From positions 120,839 through 172,440 of the forward strand of contig MNYS01000006.1 of assembly GCA_001873215.1 (NCBI GenBank): a stretch of DNA of 51,602 nt. Direction: 5' to 3'. Under the pieces are notes generated by a model. It was not told the DNA's origin. It did not search any database and saw nothing but the letters and a program-made list of their open reading frames with translations. This document shows, one piece after another, positions 26,613 through 35,575 of the stretch. The number at the start of each line of letters is the position of its first letter. Position 1 is the stretch's first letter. The DNA comes from Candidatus Levybacteria bacterium CG2_30_37_29 (GTDB lineage: Bacteria; Patescibacteriota; Microgenomatia; Levybacterales; GWA1-39-11). The position numbers and the translations under genes are program-made.

Positions 26613-27584
26613 TCAGGTGCAAATTTTCTGGGAAATACTTTTGAAAATAGCTTTAAAATCGGTAGCGTCGTTTGCTAAGAAATAGTCGGTAGCGGGATCT
26701 GTGGTAATAGTTTTCATCATATTTTCGATTTTGCTTCTGAAATGTTCATCTGCAGCACTAATAATAACTATTGAGAATATTCTGACATTTTTACCGCCAC
26801 CGCTTACTAAGCTTTTTATTTCCGCTGATATATTGCTACCGGCTGTTGGGTCTTCATTTGGATCAAAACACCTGCATTTTCCGGTGGTCGGACTTGCGGT
26901 GCATGACGGTCCTCCTATGCTCCCCGGACAAATTTTGTTATTTTCTCCTGTTTCCGGTATTCCGTCAGTAAAGAAAATAAGATTGAAATTGTAGGTATTA
27001 AATTTAGTATTTGCCACAGCTGCCCTAAGGTCATCAAGCTCAGCGCTAAAAGCTGTTCTTGTCATCGTACCGAAATTGGCTGAAAGTGAATTTACTGTTT
27101 GGTTATATGCGCTTCTATTTTTTGAATAAAAATCAATTGGGACAAGACGGGACGTAGGAGGCAATCCAGAATCATTCGTGCTGCTGAAACGCCTTATGCC
27201 TACAGCTGTTTTGTCGTTAAAATTGGCGGCAAAATTTTGCATAGCTTGTTTTAGATTTGCAAGCTTTACTCCTCCATCAAAAGCCATGGATCCGGATGTG
27301 TCTATAAGAAAATCGATTGCCGCTTGATCGCTGCATTTTTTAAATTTGAATGTTTCAATTTTAAGGGATTTGCCATTTTGATTTGTCGGGACAGAGGTTA
27401 AGTCTACTTCCCCGACATCATCCATATTTACTTTTGAGTCGTCAAGTTCCGGAAAAATGCCCCCTGCCAAAATAATCGCGCCGAGAACAACGACACCCAA
27501 GATAAGCGTAATTGCGATATCCCCACGCCTCAAAAAACTAAAAAAAGATTTTTTCCTTTGACGTACAACCCGTTTTTTCCTCAT
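26613..27584 (-). CDS. Anchored von Willebrand factor A domain protein
   Basis: RRGDIAITLILGVVVLGAIILAGGIF; KSLKIETFKF; IDFLIDTSGSMAFDGGVKLANLKQAM (MIDAS DxSxS). Confidence 0.88.
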   Translation of the reverse strand: MRKKRVVRQRKKSFFSFLRRGDIAITLILGVVVLGAIILAGGIFPELDDSKVNMDDVGEVDLTSVPTNQNGKSLKIETFKFKKCSDQAAIDFLIDTSGSMAFDGGVKLANLKQAMQNFAANFNDKTAVGIRRFSSTNDSGLPPTSRLVPIDFYSKNRSAYNQTVNSLSANFGTMTRTAFSAELDDLRAAVANTKFNTYNFNLIFFTDGIPETGENNKICPGSIGGPSCTASPTTGKCRCFDPNEDPTAGSNISAEIKSLVSGGGKNVRIFSIVIISAADEHFRSKIENMMKTITTDPATDYFLANDATDFKAIFKSISQKICT

Positions 27585-27638
27585 ATACTCTAAGTGTAAT
27601 ACATATTTTTTTCGCGTGTCAAGGAAAAAAATAGCTTA

Positions 27639-27654
27639 CAGGGTCCGACCCTGC
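27639..27654 (+). repeat. REP-like palindrome, copy 5 (remote)
   Basis: cagggtccgaccctgc. Confidence 0.85.
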
Positions 27655-27700
27655 TATTCCAAATGTAAATTATGAGTCAATGCACGGTTTCGTATTATGT

Positions 27701-28351
27701 TTATCGTGGAATAGAGGTGCTGTCTTGGAGAAAGGTGATTTCAAGGTCTGTTTTCTCAAATTTTACTTGTTTACCCAAATTAATAAGGGCGGTTAATGAA
27801 GTTATCTGGATTCCAAACTTTTCTTTATTTGATAAATTTACAACATCATATTTTATTGTCGCCAATTTCCCTTTTCCTGTTTTTGGCGTATCAGTATTAG
27901 TATTATTTAAGGCAAGAGTGATGAAAGCTTTTCCTTTTTCCTGATTTACGATTGTCTGGTCAACCCTGAATTCTGAAAATGGAGAAGTTAGATCATCTGT
28001 TTTATTTACGCTTACATTTGAAATCATACTTGGGTCAAATGACAATTCCATTTGTACTATCGCAACACCTTTTCCTTGTGTGTCAAGAACAATATCAGAC
28101 GAGATCCCATTCTGTTTTTTCTGAAGTAGCTTTATTGACGGAGGAGAGAAGTAGAGAAATGCAGGGTTTTTTCTAATCACAGTTTCCGAAGTTTTATTTG
28201 GTTTCGTAAAATCATTTTTATCCGTTTTTAATTGTGAAAGCACAACAACAATTACGGTTAGCAAAACCAAAATTCCCACACAAACAAGAGCAATAATTAT
28301 ATTTTTTTTACTCAAAATCTGTTTTTCTTCTATTTCTATATCATTTTCCAT
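27701..28351 (-). CDS. Membrane-anchored cohesin-like domain protein
   Basis: TM; LYFSPPSIKLLQKKQNGISSDIVLDTQGKGVAIVQMELSFDPSMISNVSV...GKGKLATIKYDVV. Confidence 0.7.
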   Translation of the reverse strand: MENDIEIEEKQILSKKNIIIALVCVGILVLLTVIVVVLSQLKTDKNDFTKPNKTSETVIRKNPAFLYFSPPSIKLLQKKQNGISSDIVLDTQGKGVAIVQMELSFDPSMISNVSVNKTDDLTSPFSEFRVDQTIVNQEKGKAFITLALNNTNTDTPKTGKGKLATIKYDVVNLSNKEKFGIQITSLTALINLGKQVKFEKTDLEITFLQDSTSIPR

Positions 28352-28354
28352 AAT

Positions 28355-30607
28355 TTAGTTACACTTCCAATCATGTGCAAAGTCAGTACATGTTCCGTTT
28401 GGACACCATCTTGAAGATGCTCCGTCACAGCAGCCGCTACCCGAACCTGGTGGTACTTGAATTACACATGCAAGATTATTATTACAATTACCCATCTTAC
28501 ATGGACCTCCAAGAACAGATGAATATGGTTCCGTAGTCGGTGTTGGGGTAGGAGTTGGTGTTTTGGTCGGCGTGGCAGTAGCACTAGGAACTGTTGTTGG
28601 GGTAGGAGTTGGTGTTCCCGTTGTGTGCGGTGCGGGGGTTAATGTTGTATTTGGTCTTAGACAACAGGCTTTATATTTATTACCCGTAAACGGATTTGTT
28701 GTATCTTTGCATGCTTGGTCAGCAGCGTTATTCTTTGCATTTTCTGCAGGAGGATAAGGCTTGCCTCTTTGTGGTGAAAATTCCGTGCAGAGTTTTTCTT
28801 CACAAGAACTTGAAGAAGGTGGGCAGTATCTGTAATCCGGCGTTGGTGTCGGGGTTCCCGGACCAGGAGTAGGTCCAAGGCACCAAGGAGACTTCCAGCA
28901 GGGATTTTGATCCTTATCATTATCATCCCAGCCGTATTCTCTAGGATCTGTTCCGCTAACGCATTGGTATACGTCAGTGTAATGCTTACCACAGTATTTT
29001 CCGGCGTAGGCATCTGCCATATCGTAAGGCTGGCCGTCGCATTTTGGAATTAGCGGATGGGGGTTATCTTCAGGTTTGGGAAGTCCCCCAGCGTTTTTAC
29101 ATACCTGTGAATCTTCAAGAATTATTGTTAGATCTTTGCAAACCCAACATACGCTGTTAGCCCCATTCTTTGCTTTACAATCTGCGCTACCTTTATCATC
29201 TGTATATCTATGCCATGTTTTTGGGTAAGTGGGGCATGCATCGTTTTCGTTGTGGGCTGTTAGAGGTTCACAAGAGCCAGAACAAGGCTTAGGAGTTGGA
29301 GTTGGGGTAGGGGATGACGTCGGCGTTGCCGTCGCACCACCAGGCGTCGTACTCACAGGTGTTGGTGTTGGTGTTGGAGATGAGGAGATTGCGCAAACAA
29401 CTTTATATTTGCACGTACCAGTGTTGTCAGAGTAGTTATTAGGATCAAAATCTGAAGAGAATGATAATTTGTCAGCAGAAATTATAATAGGCTGGAGTCC
29501 TCCTCCTGGATCATTGACCTGAGGACATTCTAGAGGACATCTACTTGAATTTGTATTGTCGGCGCTCCAAGCGCACCATCCTCCGGAGTCTTTAGTTGCT
29601 GAGCTAATAGGGCCATTTGTTGTAGCATTAATAGGTTTCTTCATGTCGAAACTTACAAAAGCCCCAACATCTCCATTACATGTTATGGGTATATTATTTC
29701 CAGATGTCGGGGTTGGCGTCGGTGTTCCGGTCGTATTAGGCGTGGGGGTTGGTGTTTTGCTCGGGGCTGGAGTTGTGTTGGAATCCGTAACATCAACGCT
29801 TGCATCTTTTTCTATGATTTGACCATCAGCATCAACAGTGACTTTTGTATGAATAGTAATCTTTGGTTTATCTGAATCTTCGACTTTATATGAAGGAGTG
29901 CAGTCACCTCCGCCTACACCGTTATTAGATTCGTTAAAAAACGGTGTTGTTTGTGGTGGCGCTGGAGCTGTTTGTGTCATTTTTATATGAAACGGAGTAT
30001 TTGCAGGAGTTAGATTGTAGCAGATCATTATATCATCACCGACCTTATAAGATGCTTCTTTATCAAAGGATACAACTAAGGTGTAATTTCCTGCGGCGCT
30101 TTGCGTTACTTTCGCTCCCTCCCCCAAGTTGTGGCGTTGGAACCAACCTTGGTTTACCTCAAGTGCGCGTCGGTAGGGAGCCTTTGGTGTAATGGGCGTT
30201 AAATCATTTGGTATTCCATCTTTTAGCTCGAGGATTTTTCCCGAAGCGTCAAGGAAGGCAATTGTCAGCGGAATTTTGGTATTTTTCATGTGGAACGCGA
30301 AGCTTACATCATCGGGAAAGACAAAAAGCATTCCGTGATCTTCAGGCATGCTGGTACGGTTCATAAGCCCATTCTCCCATTCAGCCTGTGTTGTAGCTAG
30401 CTCAACATAGATTTTTTCCGAAACGCCCGCATCAGTAATAGTTAGCGTACTACTACCGGCTGCTTGTTGGCGGGTGTCCTGCTGTTGACCCACCAGTTTT
30501 AGTGTTATCGGTATTGCCAGAAGTGTTATTGCGGCAATAATAATTGGAATCGGCGCAAACCCTCGGTTGGAGTTAAATTTGTTAAAATATTTAAACACAC
30601 CACTCAT
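28355..30607 (-). CDS. Anchored multidomain protein: DUF192-like N-terminus plus Cys-rich and PT-linker regions
   Basis: TM + QQQDTRQQAAG; VELATTQAEWENGLMNRTSMPEDHGMLFVFPDDVSFAFHMKNTKIPLTIAFLD. Confidence 0.8.
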   Translation of the reverse strand: MSGVFKYFNKFNSNRGFAPIPIIIAAITLLAIPITLKLVGQQQDTRQQAAGSSTLTITDAGVSEKIYVELATTQAEWENGLMNRTSMPEDHGMLFVFPDDVSFAFHMKNTKIPLTIAFLDASGKILELKDGIPNDLTPITPKAPYRRALEVNQGWFQRHNLGEGAKVTQSAAGNYTLVVSFDKEASYKVGDDIMICYNLTPANTPFHIKMTQTAPAPPQTTPFFNESNNGVGGGDCTPSYKVEDSDKPKITIHTKVTVDADGQIIEKDASVDVTDSNTTPAPSKTPTPTPNTTGTPTPTPTSGNNIPITCNGDVGAFVSFDMKKPINATTNGPISSATKDSGGWCAWSADNTNSSRCPLECPQVNDPGGGLQPIIISADKLSFSSDFDPNNYSDNTGTCKYKVVCAISSSPTPTPTPVSTTPGGATATPTSSPTPTPTPKPCSGSCEPLTAHNENDACPTYPKTWHRYTDDKGSADCKAKNGANSVCWVCKDLTIILEDSQVCKNAGGLPKPEDNPHPLIPKCDGQPYDMADAYAGKYCGKHYTDVYQCVSGTDPREYGWDDNDKDQNPCWKSPWCLGPTPGPGTPTPTPDYRYCPPSSSSCEEKLCTEFSPQRGKPYPPAENAKNNAADQACKDTTNPFTGNKYKACCLRPNTTLTPAPHTTGTPTPTPTTVPSATATPTKTPTPTPTPTTEPYSSVLGGPCKMGNCNNNLACVIQVPPGSGSGCCDGASSRWCPNGTCTDFAHDWKCN

Positions 30608-30733
30608 ATACGATAAGTTCGCAATTAAGTAAATAATATATCTTAAGACAGGCCAGTGTCAATTAGGGGTTTGAACCAGAGCTCCGAGGATGAAAATCAA
30701 CTATTAACTAATCCCTATTCACTATTGACTAAT

Positions 30734-31204
30734 TTACGGGCAGGGGTGTGATGTATTATCGGTTTTAGCTTTTTCGTCTCCGTCCGGTCTTTGTCCTCCG
30801 CTGTTTGCTCCCTGAAAAAGCCTCACTCTCCAAGGTTTTGTATTAAATTCAGAACTCTTTGGTAGGGTCATAGCCGCCCAAACAGAAGGGTTGTGTGTAA
30901 ATTCATCAGATGACATTGTTTGAAATCCGCTTCCTTTATTAATCTCGAGAGTAATGTATCCCGTATCCGGTCCTTTTGCAGTAATTTCTATTTGTTCGCC
31001 AAGAGGTGCGCAGCCTTTTGTAACATAACTAATGTCCCATGTGGCGGTTCCACCGCCCGGAGTTGGAGTAGGGGTCGAAGAACTGCCGCCTGGTGTCGAA
31101 GATGAGGGAAGGACGTAATCGTTTCCTTGATAAGTTGCGCCGCCAATCAAGAAAGCCCCCAGAATAATAATTATAAGAATAACAATCTCACCGCCGACCT
31201 TCAT
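30734..31204 (-). CDS. Small anchored surface protein
   Basis: MKVGGEIVILIIIILGAFLIGGATYQGN; PTPTPGGG linker. Confidence 0.65.
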   Translation of the reverse strand: MKVGGEIVILIIIILGAFLIGGATYQGNDYVLPSSSTPGGSSSTPTPTPGGGTATWDISYVTKGCAPLGEQIEITAKGPDTGYITLEINKGSGFQTMSSDEFTHNPSVWAAMTLPKSSEFNTKPWRVRLFQGANSGGQRPDGDEKAKTDNTSHPCP

Positions 31205-31271
31205 ATATATAAAGTATATCTCAATTAATTGAAAATTGAAAACCCGTTAATACATACCGTTAATAATTAAT

Positions 31272-31287
31272 ACACCCCGAAGGTGTT
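31272..31287 (+). repeat. Hairpin repeat flanking second RAYT, copy 1
   Basis: acaccccgaaggtgtt. Confidence 0.8.
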
Positions 31288-31327
31288 TATTGTTGACACA
31301 TGACGAAATATTTGCTTTATTGAATAT

Positions 31328-31972
31328 ATGGCTTCAAGAAAAGTACCTTTAGCAACCGGAGAACACTATCATGTCTTTAACCGCGGCGTTGCCAAAATGC
31401 GTATTTTCAATAATGTTTATGATTGCAACAGATTTTTAAGATGTGTTCTCTATTACCAAATCGATGGATCTAAGCCAAGATTCTCTGTATTTACACCCGA
31501 AACTCATGAGTTAAATTCGGCCAAAAAGATCGTCGATATAATTTCTTATTGCTTTATGCCGAATCATTTTCATTTCTTGCTGAAACAAGTAAGAGACGGT
31601 GGGATTTCTGAATTTATTAGCAAAATAAGTAATAGCTACACCAAATATTTCAATATCAAAAATGATCGAATTGGCCCACTTTTACAAGGGGATTTCAAAG
31701 CCGTACACATTGAATCAAACGAGCAATTGCTCCATGTTGGACGGTATATTCATCTTAATCCCGTGATTGGTTTTGTGACAAAAGATTTAGAATTATATAA
31801 GTGGTCTTCGTATCCAGAATATATTGATCTTATTAAAGATAGCATCTGTGAAAAAGAAATCATTCTTAGCCAGTTCGAAACCAAAAACGACTATAAACAA
31901 TTTGTTTTAAACCACGTTGACTATGCACAGAAACACGACCAGGTAAAACATCTTTTGTTAGACTTTGAATAA
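31328..31972 (+). CDS. REP-associated tyrosine transposase (Y1/HUH), second type
   Basis: EHYHVFNRGVAKMRIF, YCFMPNHFHFLLKQ, YTKYFNIKNDRIGPLLQGDFKA, RYIHLNP. Confidence 0.9.
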   Translation: MASRKVPLATGEHYHVFNRGVAKMRIFNNVYDCNRFLRCVLYYQIDGSKPRFSVFTPETHELNSAKKIVDIISYCFMPNHFHFLLKQVRDGGISEFISKISNSYTKYFNIKNDRIGPLLQGDFKAVHIESNEQLLHVGRYIHLNPVIGFVTKDLELYKWSSYPEYIDLIKDSICEKEIILSQFETKNDYKQFVLNHVDYAQKHDQVKHLLLDFE

Positions 31973-32011
31973 GAGAGGGTTTGACTATTAATCCCCGCGT
32001 GCAATCGTAAG

Positions 32012-32027
32012 ACACCCCGAAGGTGTT
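32012..32027 (+). repeat. Hairpin repeat flanking second RAYT, copy 2
   Basis: acaccccgaaggtgtt, same orientation as copy 1. Confidence 0.8.
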
Positions 32028-32084
32028 GTTATGTATTAATCAGTTTCGTTAGAAACAAATTGGAAGCTAGCTACGAAGTGGGGG

Positions 32085-32393
32085 TTAGTGGATTTCAAGC
32101 GCAGCAATTCTTTTCTCGTGGTTGTCAGTTGTAACTGTTAATCTTCTCATCTGAAGTGTTCCGGCGGCATTCTCCGCATCAAGATCATCAAGACGTTTCA
32201 TAATTTTATCTGCAGATGTAAGAATCTTGTCGTTTATTTCATTAAACCTTTCATCAACACGTTCAATAATTGTTTCGCTCATGTCAAAAATGTTATCCTT
32301 AGTAGCAAATTTCTTTTCAAGTTTTTTTTCGAATTCGTCAAACTCTTTCTTTAGTTCATTATTGGATACTGGTTTGTCGGTTTGTTTTTTCAT
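32085..32393 (-). CDS. Small coiled-coil protein
   Basis: Helix-forming 102-aa ORF KKEFDEFEKKLEKKFATKDNI. Confidence 0.65.
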   Translation of the reverse strand: MKKQTDKPVSNNELKKEFDEFEKKLEKKFATKDNIFDMSETIIERVDERFNEINDKILTSADKIMKRLDDLDAENAAGTLQMRRLTVTTDNHEKRIAALEIH

Positions 32394-32546
32394 ATTAAAA
32401 CATATTAAAAATAGAATAACATTTCACTTGCGGTTTGACAATATGACAAACTATTTATATAATAGTCAGATCAGACACACTTGGGGCATTTGTCCTGAAT
32501 CTTACGGCTCAAGTGGGTGGTTAAGGACAATTAAATCTTTAAATAT

Positions 32547-33398
32547 ATGAGAGATATTACACTTGAAGAATTGCTCGAAGCAGGTTGCCATTTTGGCCAC
32601 CAAGTAAATAGACGAAATCCCAAAGCGGATGAGTATATTTTTGAGGAACGATCCGGAGTTCATATCATTGATCTTGATAAAACTCGCGACGGAATCGTAT
32701 CCGCAGGAAAATATATGAAAGACCTTTCCCGTTCAGGCGGATATGTTGTTTTGGTCGGGACCAAAAGGCAGGCAAAGCAAATTGTAAAAGACGAAGTTGA
32801 GCGCGCAAGAAATGCTGGAACAAAAGGAATTTTTTACGTTATAACTCGTTGGGTCGGTGGAACTCTCACCAATTTTTCAGAAGTTTCAAAAAACTTCAAA
32901 AAGCTCCGTGACCTAAATGATTTTCTTTCAGGTGATAAAAAAAGCGAATACACAAAAAGAGAAATTCTTCTTATGGAAAGAGAAAGGGATAAGCTAAGAC
33001 ATTTATATGAGGGAATTATTGATATGGATAGAATTCCCGATGCTCTTTGTATTATCGGAACACAACTTGAGAAAACTGCTGTTTCTGAAGCAAAAAGCAA
33101 TGGAATAGAGGTTGTGGGAATTGTTGATACAAATTCAGATCCGACGCAAATTCAATATCCGATTCCGGCAAATGACGATGCTGTCGGTTCTATAAAACTA
33201 ATTACAGCATATTTGACAGATGCTTGGATAGAAGGAGCTTCTCAAAAGCAAGAACAAGAGGAAAAGGATGCAAAAACAGAAGCGGAAAAAGCAGCAAAAC
33301 CGGCAGTTGAAAAAAAAGAGGTAAAACCAAAAAAAGAAGTCGTGAAAGTAAAAAAGCAAAAGCCTCCAAAGAAAAAAGCAAAGAAAGCGTCTAGTTAG
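32547..33398 (+). CDS. rpsB: 30S ribosomal protein S2
   Basis: LEELLEAGCHFGHQVNRRNPKADEYIF, VGTKRQAKQIV, RWVGGTLTNF, VVGIVDTNSDP. Confidence 0.96.
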   Translation: MRDITLEELLEAGCHFGHQVNRRNPKADEYIFEERSGVHIIDLDKTRDGIVSAGKYMKDLSRSGGYVVLVGTKRQAKQIVKDEVERARNAGTKGIFYVITRWVGGTLTNFSEVSKNFKKLRDLNDFLSGDKKSEYTKREILLMERERDKLRHLYEGIIDMDRIPDALCIIGTQLEKTAVSEAKSNGIEVVGIVDTNSDPTQIQYPIPANDDAVGSIKLITAYLTDAWIEGASQKQEQEEKDAKTEAEKAAKPAVEKKEVKPKKEVVKVKKQKPPKKKAKKASS

Positions 33399-33468
33399 GA
33401 AGCGTTTAGGGTTTAGTTAATTTAAGGTAAACTAAACGCTAAGTCCTAAACCCTAATAACTTTTGAAT

Positions 33469-33924
33469 ATGGTTAATACTAATTTAATTAAGGAATTGCG
33501 GGATAAAACCAGCGCAGGAATTGCGGATTGCCGTGTTGCTCTGGAAGAGGCAAATGGTGATATTAAAAAAGCAACAGAAATTTTGCAAAAAAAGGGATTT
33601 GAAAAAGCGGCAAAAAAATCCGACAGGCAAACAGGAGAAGGATTGGTTGAAAGTTATATTCATCAAACAGGAAAAGTCGGCGTTTTAATTTCATTATTGT
33701 GCGAAACGGATTTCGTAGCAAGAACTGACGAATTCAAAACTTTGGCTCATGAAATAGCGATGCAAATTGCCGCAATGAATCCAAAAGATTCTAAGAGTTT
33801 ACTTTCACAAGAATATATAAGAGACGGATCAAAAACAATCAATGATTTGATTCAGGAAACAATAGCAAAACTGGGTGAGAATATTAAGATTGGAACGTTC
33901 TCCCGGATACAAATTTCCAAATAG
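33469..33924 (+). CDS. tsf: Elongation factor Ts (short form)
   Basis: LIKELRDKTSAGIADCRVALEEANGDIKKATEILQKKGFEKAAKKSDRQTGEGLVESYIH...LCETDFVART. Confidence 0.93.
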   Translation: MVNTNLIKELRDKTSAGIADCRVALEEANGDIKKATEILQKKGFEKAAKKSDRQTGEGLVESYIHQTGKVGVLISLLCETDFVARTDEFKTLAHEIAMQIAAMNPKDSKSLLSQEYIRDGSKTINDLIQETIAKLGENIKIGTFSRIQISK

Positions 33925-33981
33925 CAGGAATAATTAAGGGTAATTTTGATTTTTTCCATCACTTCTGTATAATAACTTGAT

Positions 33982-35091
33982 ATGCTTATAACAACCATTT
34001 TAGCTTTTATTGCTATCCTCTCGGTTTTGGTCATTATCCATGAATTAGGACATTTTATTCTCGCAAAAAAATTCGGTGTAAAAGTTGAAGAGTTTGGTTT
34101 TGGATTTCCCCCGCGTATTTTTGGAATTAAAAAAGGTGAAACTCTTTATTCGATAAATCTTTTGCCGGTTGGCGGTTTTGTAAAACTTTATGGGGAAGAT
34201 GCCGCAGGAGGAGGGCAAGTTAAAAGTTCAAAGTTAAAAGTTAAAAGTCATGATTTGAAGCGCGCTTTTTTTGCGCGCAGCGCAGGGCAGCGCGCCGCAA
34301 TTGTTCTGGCAGGGGTTGTTATGAATTTTTTGCTTGCTGTTGTTTTGATATCTTTTCTTTTTGCAACTCAAGGCGTTTCTATTCCGACAAAAAATATTCG
34401 CGTTGTCGAAGTCCTTTCTGACGGACCGTCATTTGTCTCGGGTATTAAGATAGACGACATAATTCTATCGCTAAATTCTAAACCAATTCAAAAGACAGAA
34501 GATTTTATTTCTCAAACCAAATCACATCTGGGAGAGCAAGTTATTCTTAAAATCAAACGTGGTGAAAAAATCATGACTATAATGCTTATTCCCCGTAAAG
34601 TATTTCCAAAAGGTGAGGGGCCTTTGGGTATTGCGATTACTAATATCGAGATTAAAAAATATTCTATTATAGAGGCGCCTTTTTTTGGAACGCTGGAAGC
34701 ATTCAAATTTTCTTATCTTATAGGGAATGGTCTTTTGGATATGGTTGTTAATCTTGTTTTGCATGGACAAAAACCAACGGGAATTGCAGGACCCATTGGA
34801 GTTGCCCAGCTTACAGGTCAAGCAGTATCTTACGGTATTGGTGCAACGCTGTGGTTTGCAGCGCTTCTTTCTCTTAATTTAGCCGTATTAAATGTTTTGC
34901 CTATTCCGGCTCTTGACGGTGGTAGACTCTTTTTTATTTTAATAGAACTTGTAACGGGTAAAAAAGTTAACCAAAAATATGAAACCTATGCACACGCAAT
35001 AGGTCTTATTGCCCTCTTGGGTTTGATTGTATTAGTTACTGTTCTTGACGTATTGCGTATTTTTTCAGGAAAAAGTATACTACAGCCGTAA
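33982..35091 (+). CDS. rseP: RIP metalloprotease (site-2 protease)
   Basis: VIIHELGHFILAKKFGVKVEEFGFGFPP, LPVGGFVKLYGED, PDZ region, NVLPIPALDGGRL. Confidence 0.94.
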   Translation: MLITTILAFIAILSVLVIIHELGHFILAKKFGVKVEEFGFGFPPRIFGIKKGETLYSINLLPVGGFVKLYGEDAAGGGQVKSSKLKVKSHDLKRAFFARSAGQRAAIVLAGVVMNFLLAVVLISFLFATQGVSIPTKNIRVVEVLSDGPSFVSGIKIDDIILSLNSKPIQKTEDFISQTKSHLGEQVILKIKRGEKIMTIMLIPRKVFPKGEGPLGIAITNIEIKKYSIIEAPFFGTLEAFKFSYLIGNGLLDMVVNLVLHGQKPTGIAGPIGVAQLTGQAVSYGIGATLWFAALLSLNLAVLNVLPIPALDGGRLFFILIELVTGKKVNQKYETYAHAIGLIALLGLIVLVTVLDVLRIFSGKSILQP

Positions 35092-35529
35092 ATGCGAAAC
35101 GAAGCTCCTCCTTATACTTCTTCCATCCGTCCGCATGAAGACTCAAAAGACTGGAATCCCATACTTGAAATTTTTGAAACCGCTCATGCCCTGGCGCGTC
35201 ACATGAAGGATAAAACAAGAGATTCTAAGCACGAAAAGGAAGACGCAGAAAGCGCAAATAAGAAATTCAGAGACCATCATATAGACGAAATAATTGATGT
35301 TGTAATTAATGATGTTTTGTATTTAATTCAGGGGAAAGAAGACGAGGGATTGCAGAGACACGAGTTGCCGCACAAGGGAGAATATGAAGGATTTAGGGAG
35401 ATCGAAATTAATGGAGCAGCTGGTTGGTTTGTGGGGTTAAAAGGTGATACTGGAATATTGATTCCTGTCGGAGAGTTAAAAAGCACCGCACAAATTGTAT
35501 CTTTTAAGCCTACCCCAAAGGACAAATAA
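35092..35529 (+). CDS. Hypothetical protein
   Basis: 145-aa ORF directly following rseP. Confidence 0.6.
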   Translation: MRNEAPPYTSSIRPHEDSKDWNPILEIFETAHALARHMKDKTRDSKHEKEDAESANKKFRDHHIDEIIDVVINDVLYLIQGKEDEGLQRHELPHKGEYEGFREIEINGAAGWFVGLKGDTGILIPVGELKSTAQIVSFKPTPKDK

Positions 35530-35575
35530 AACACTTGCCAAATGACCTAATTTTTGATACTCTTGTTAACAACAG

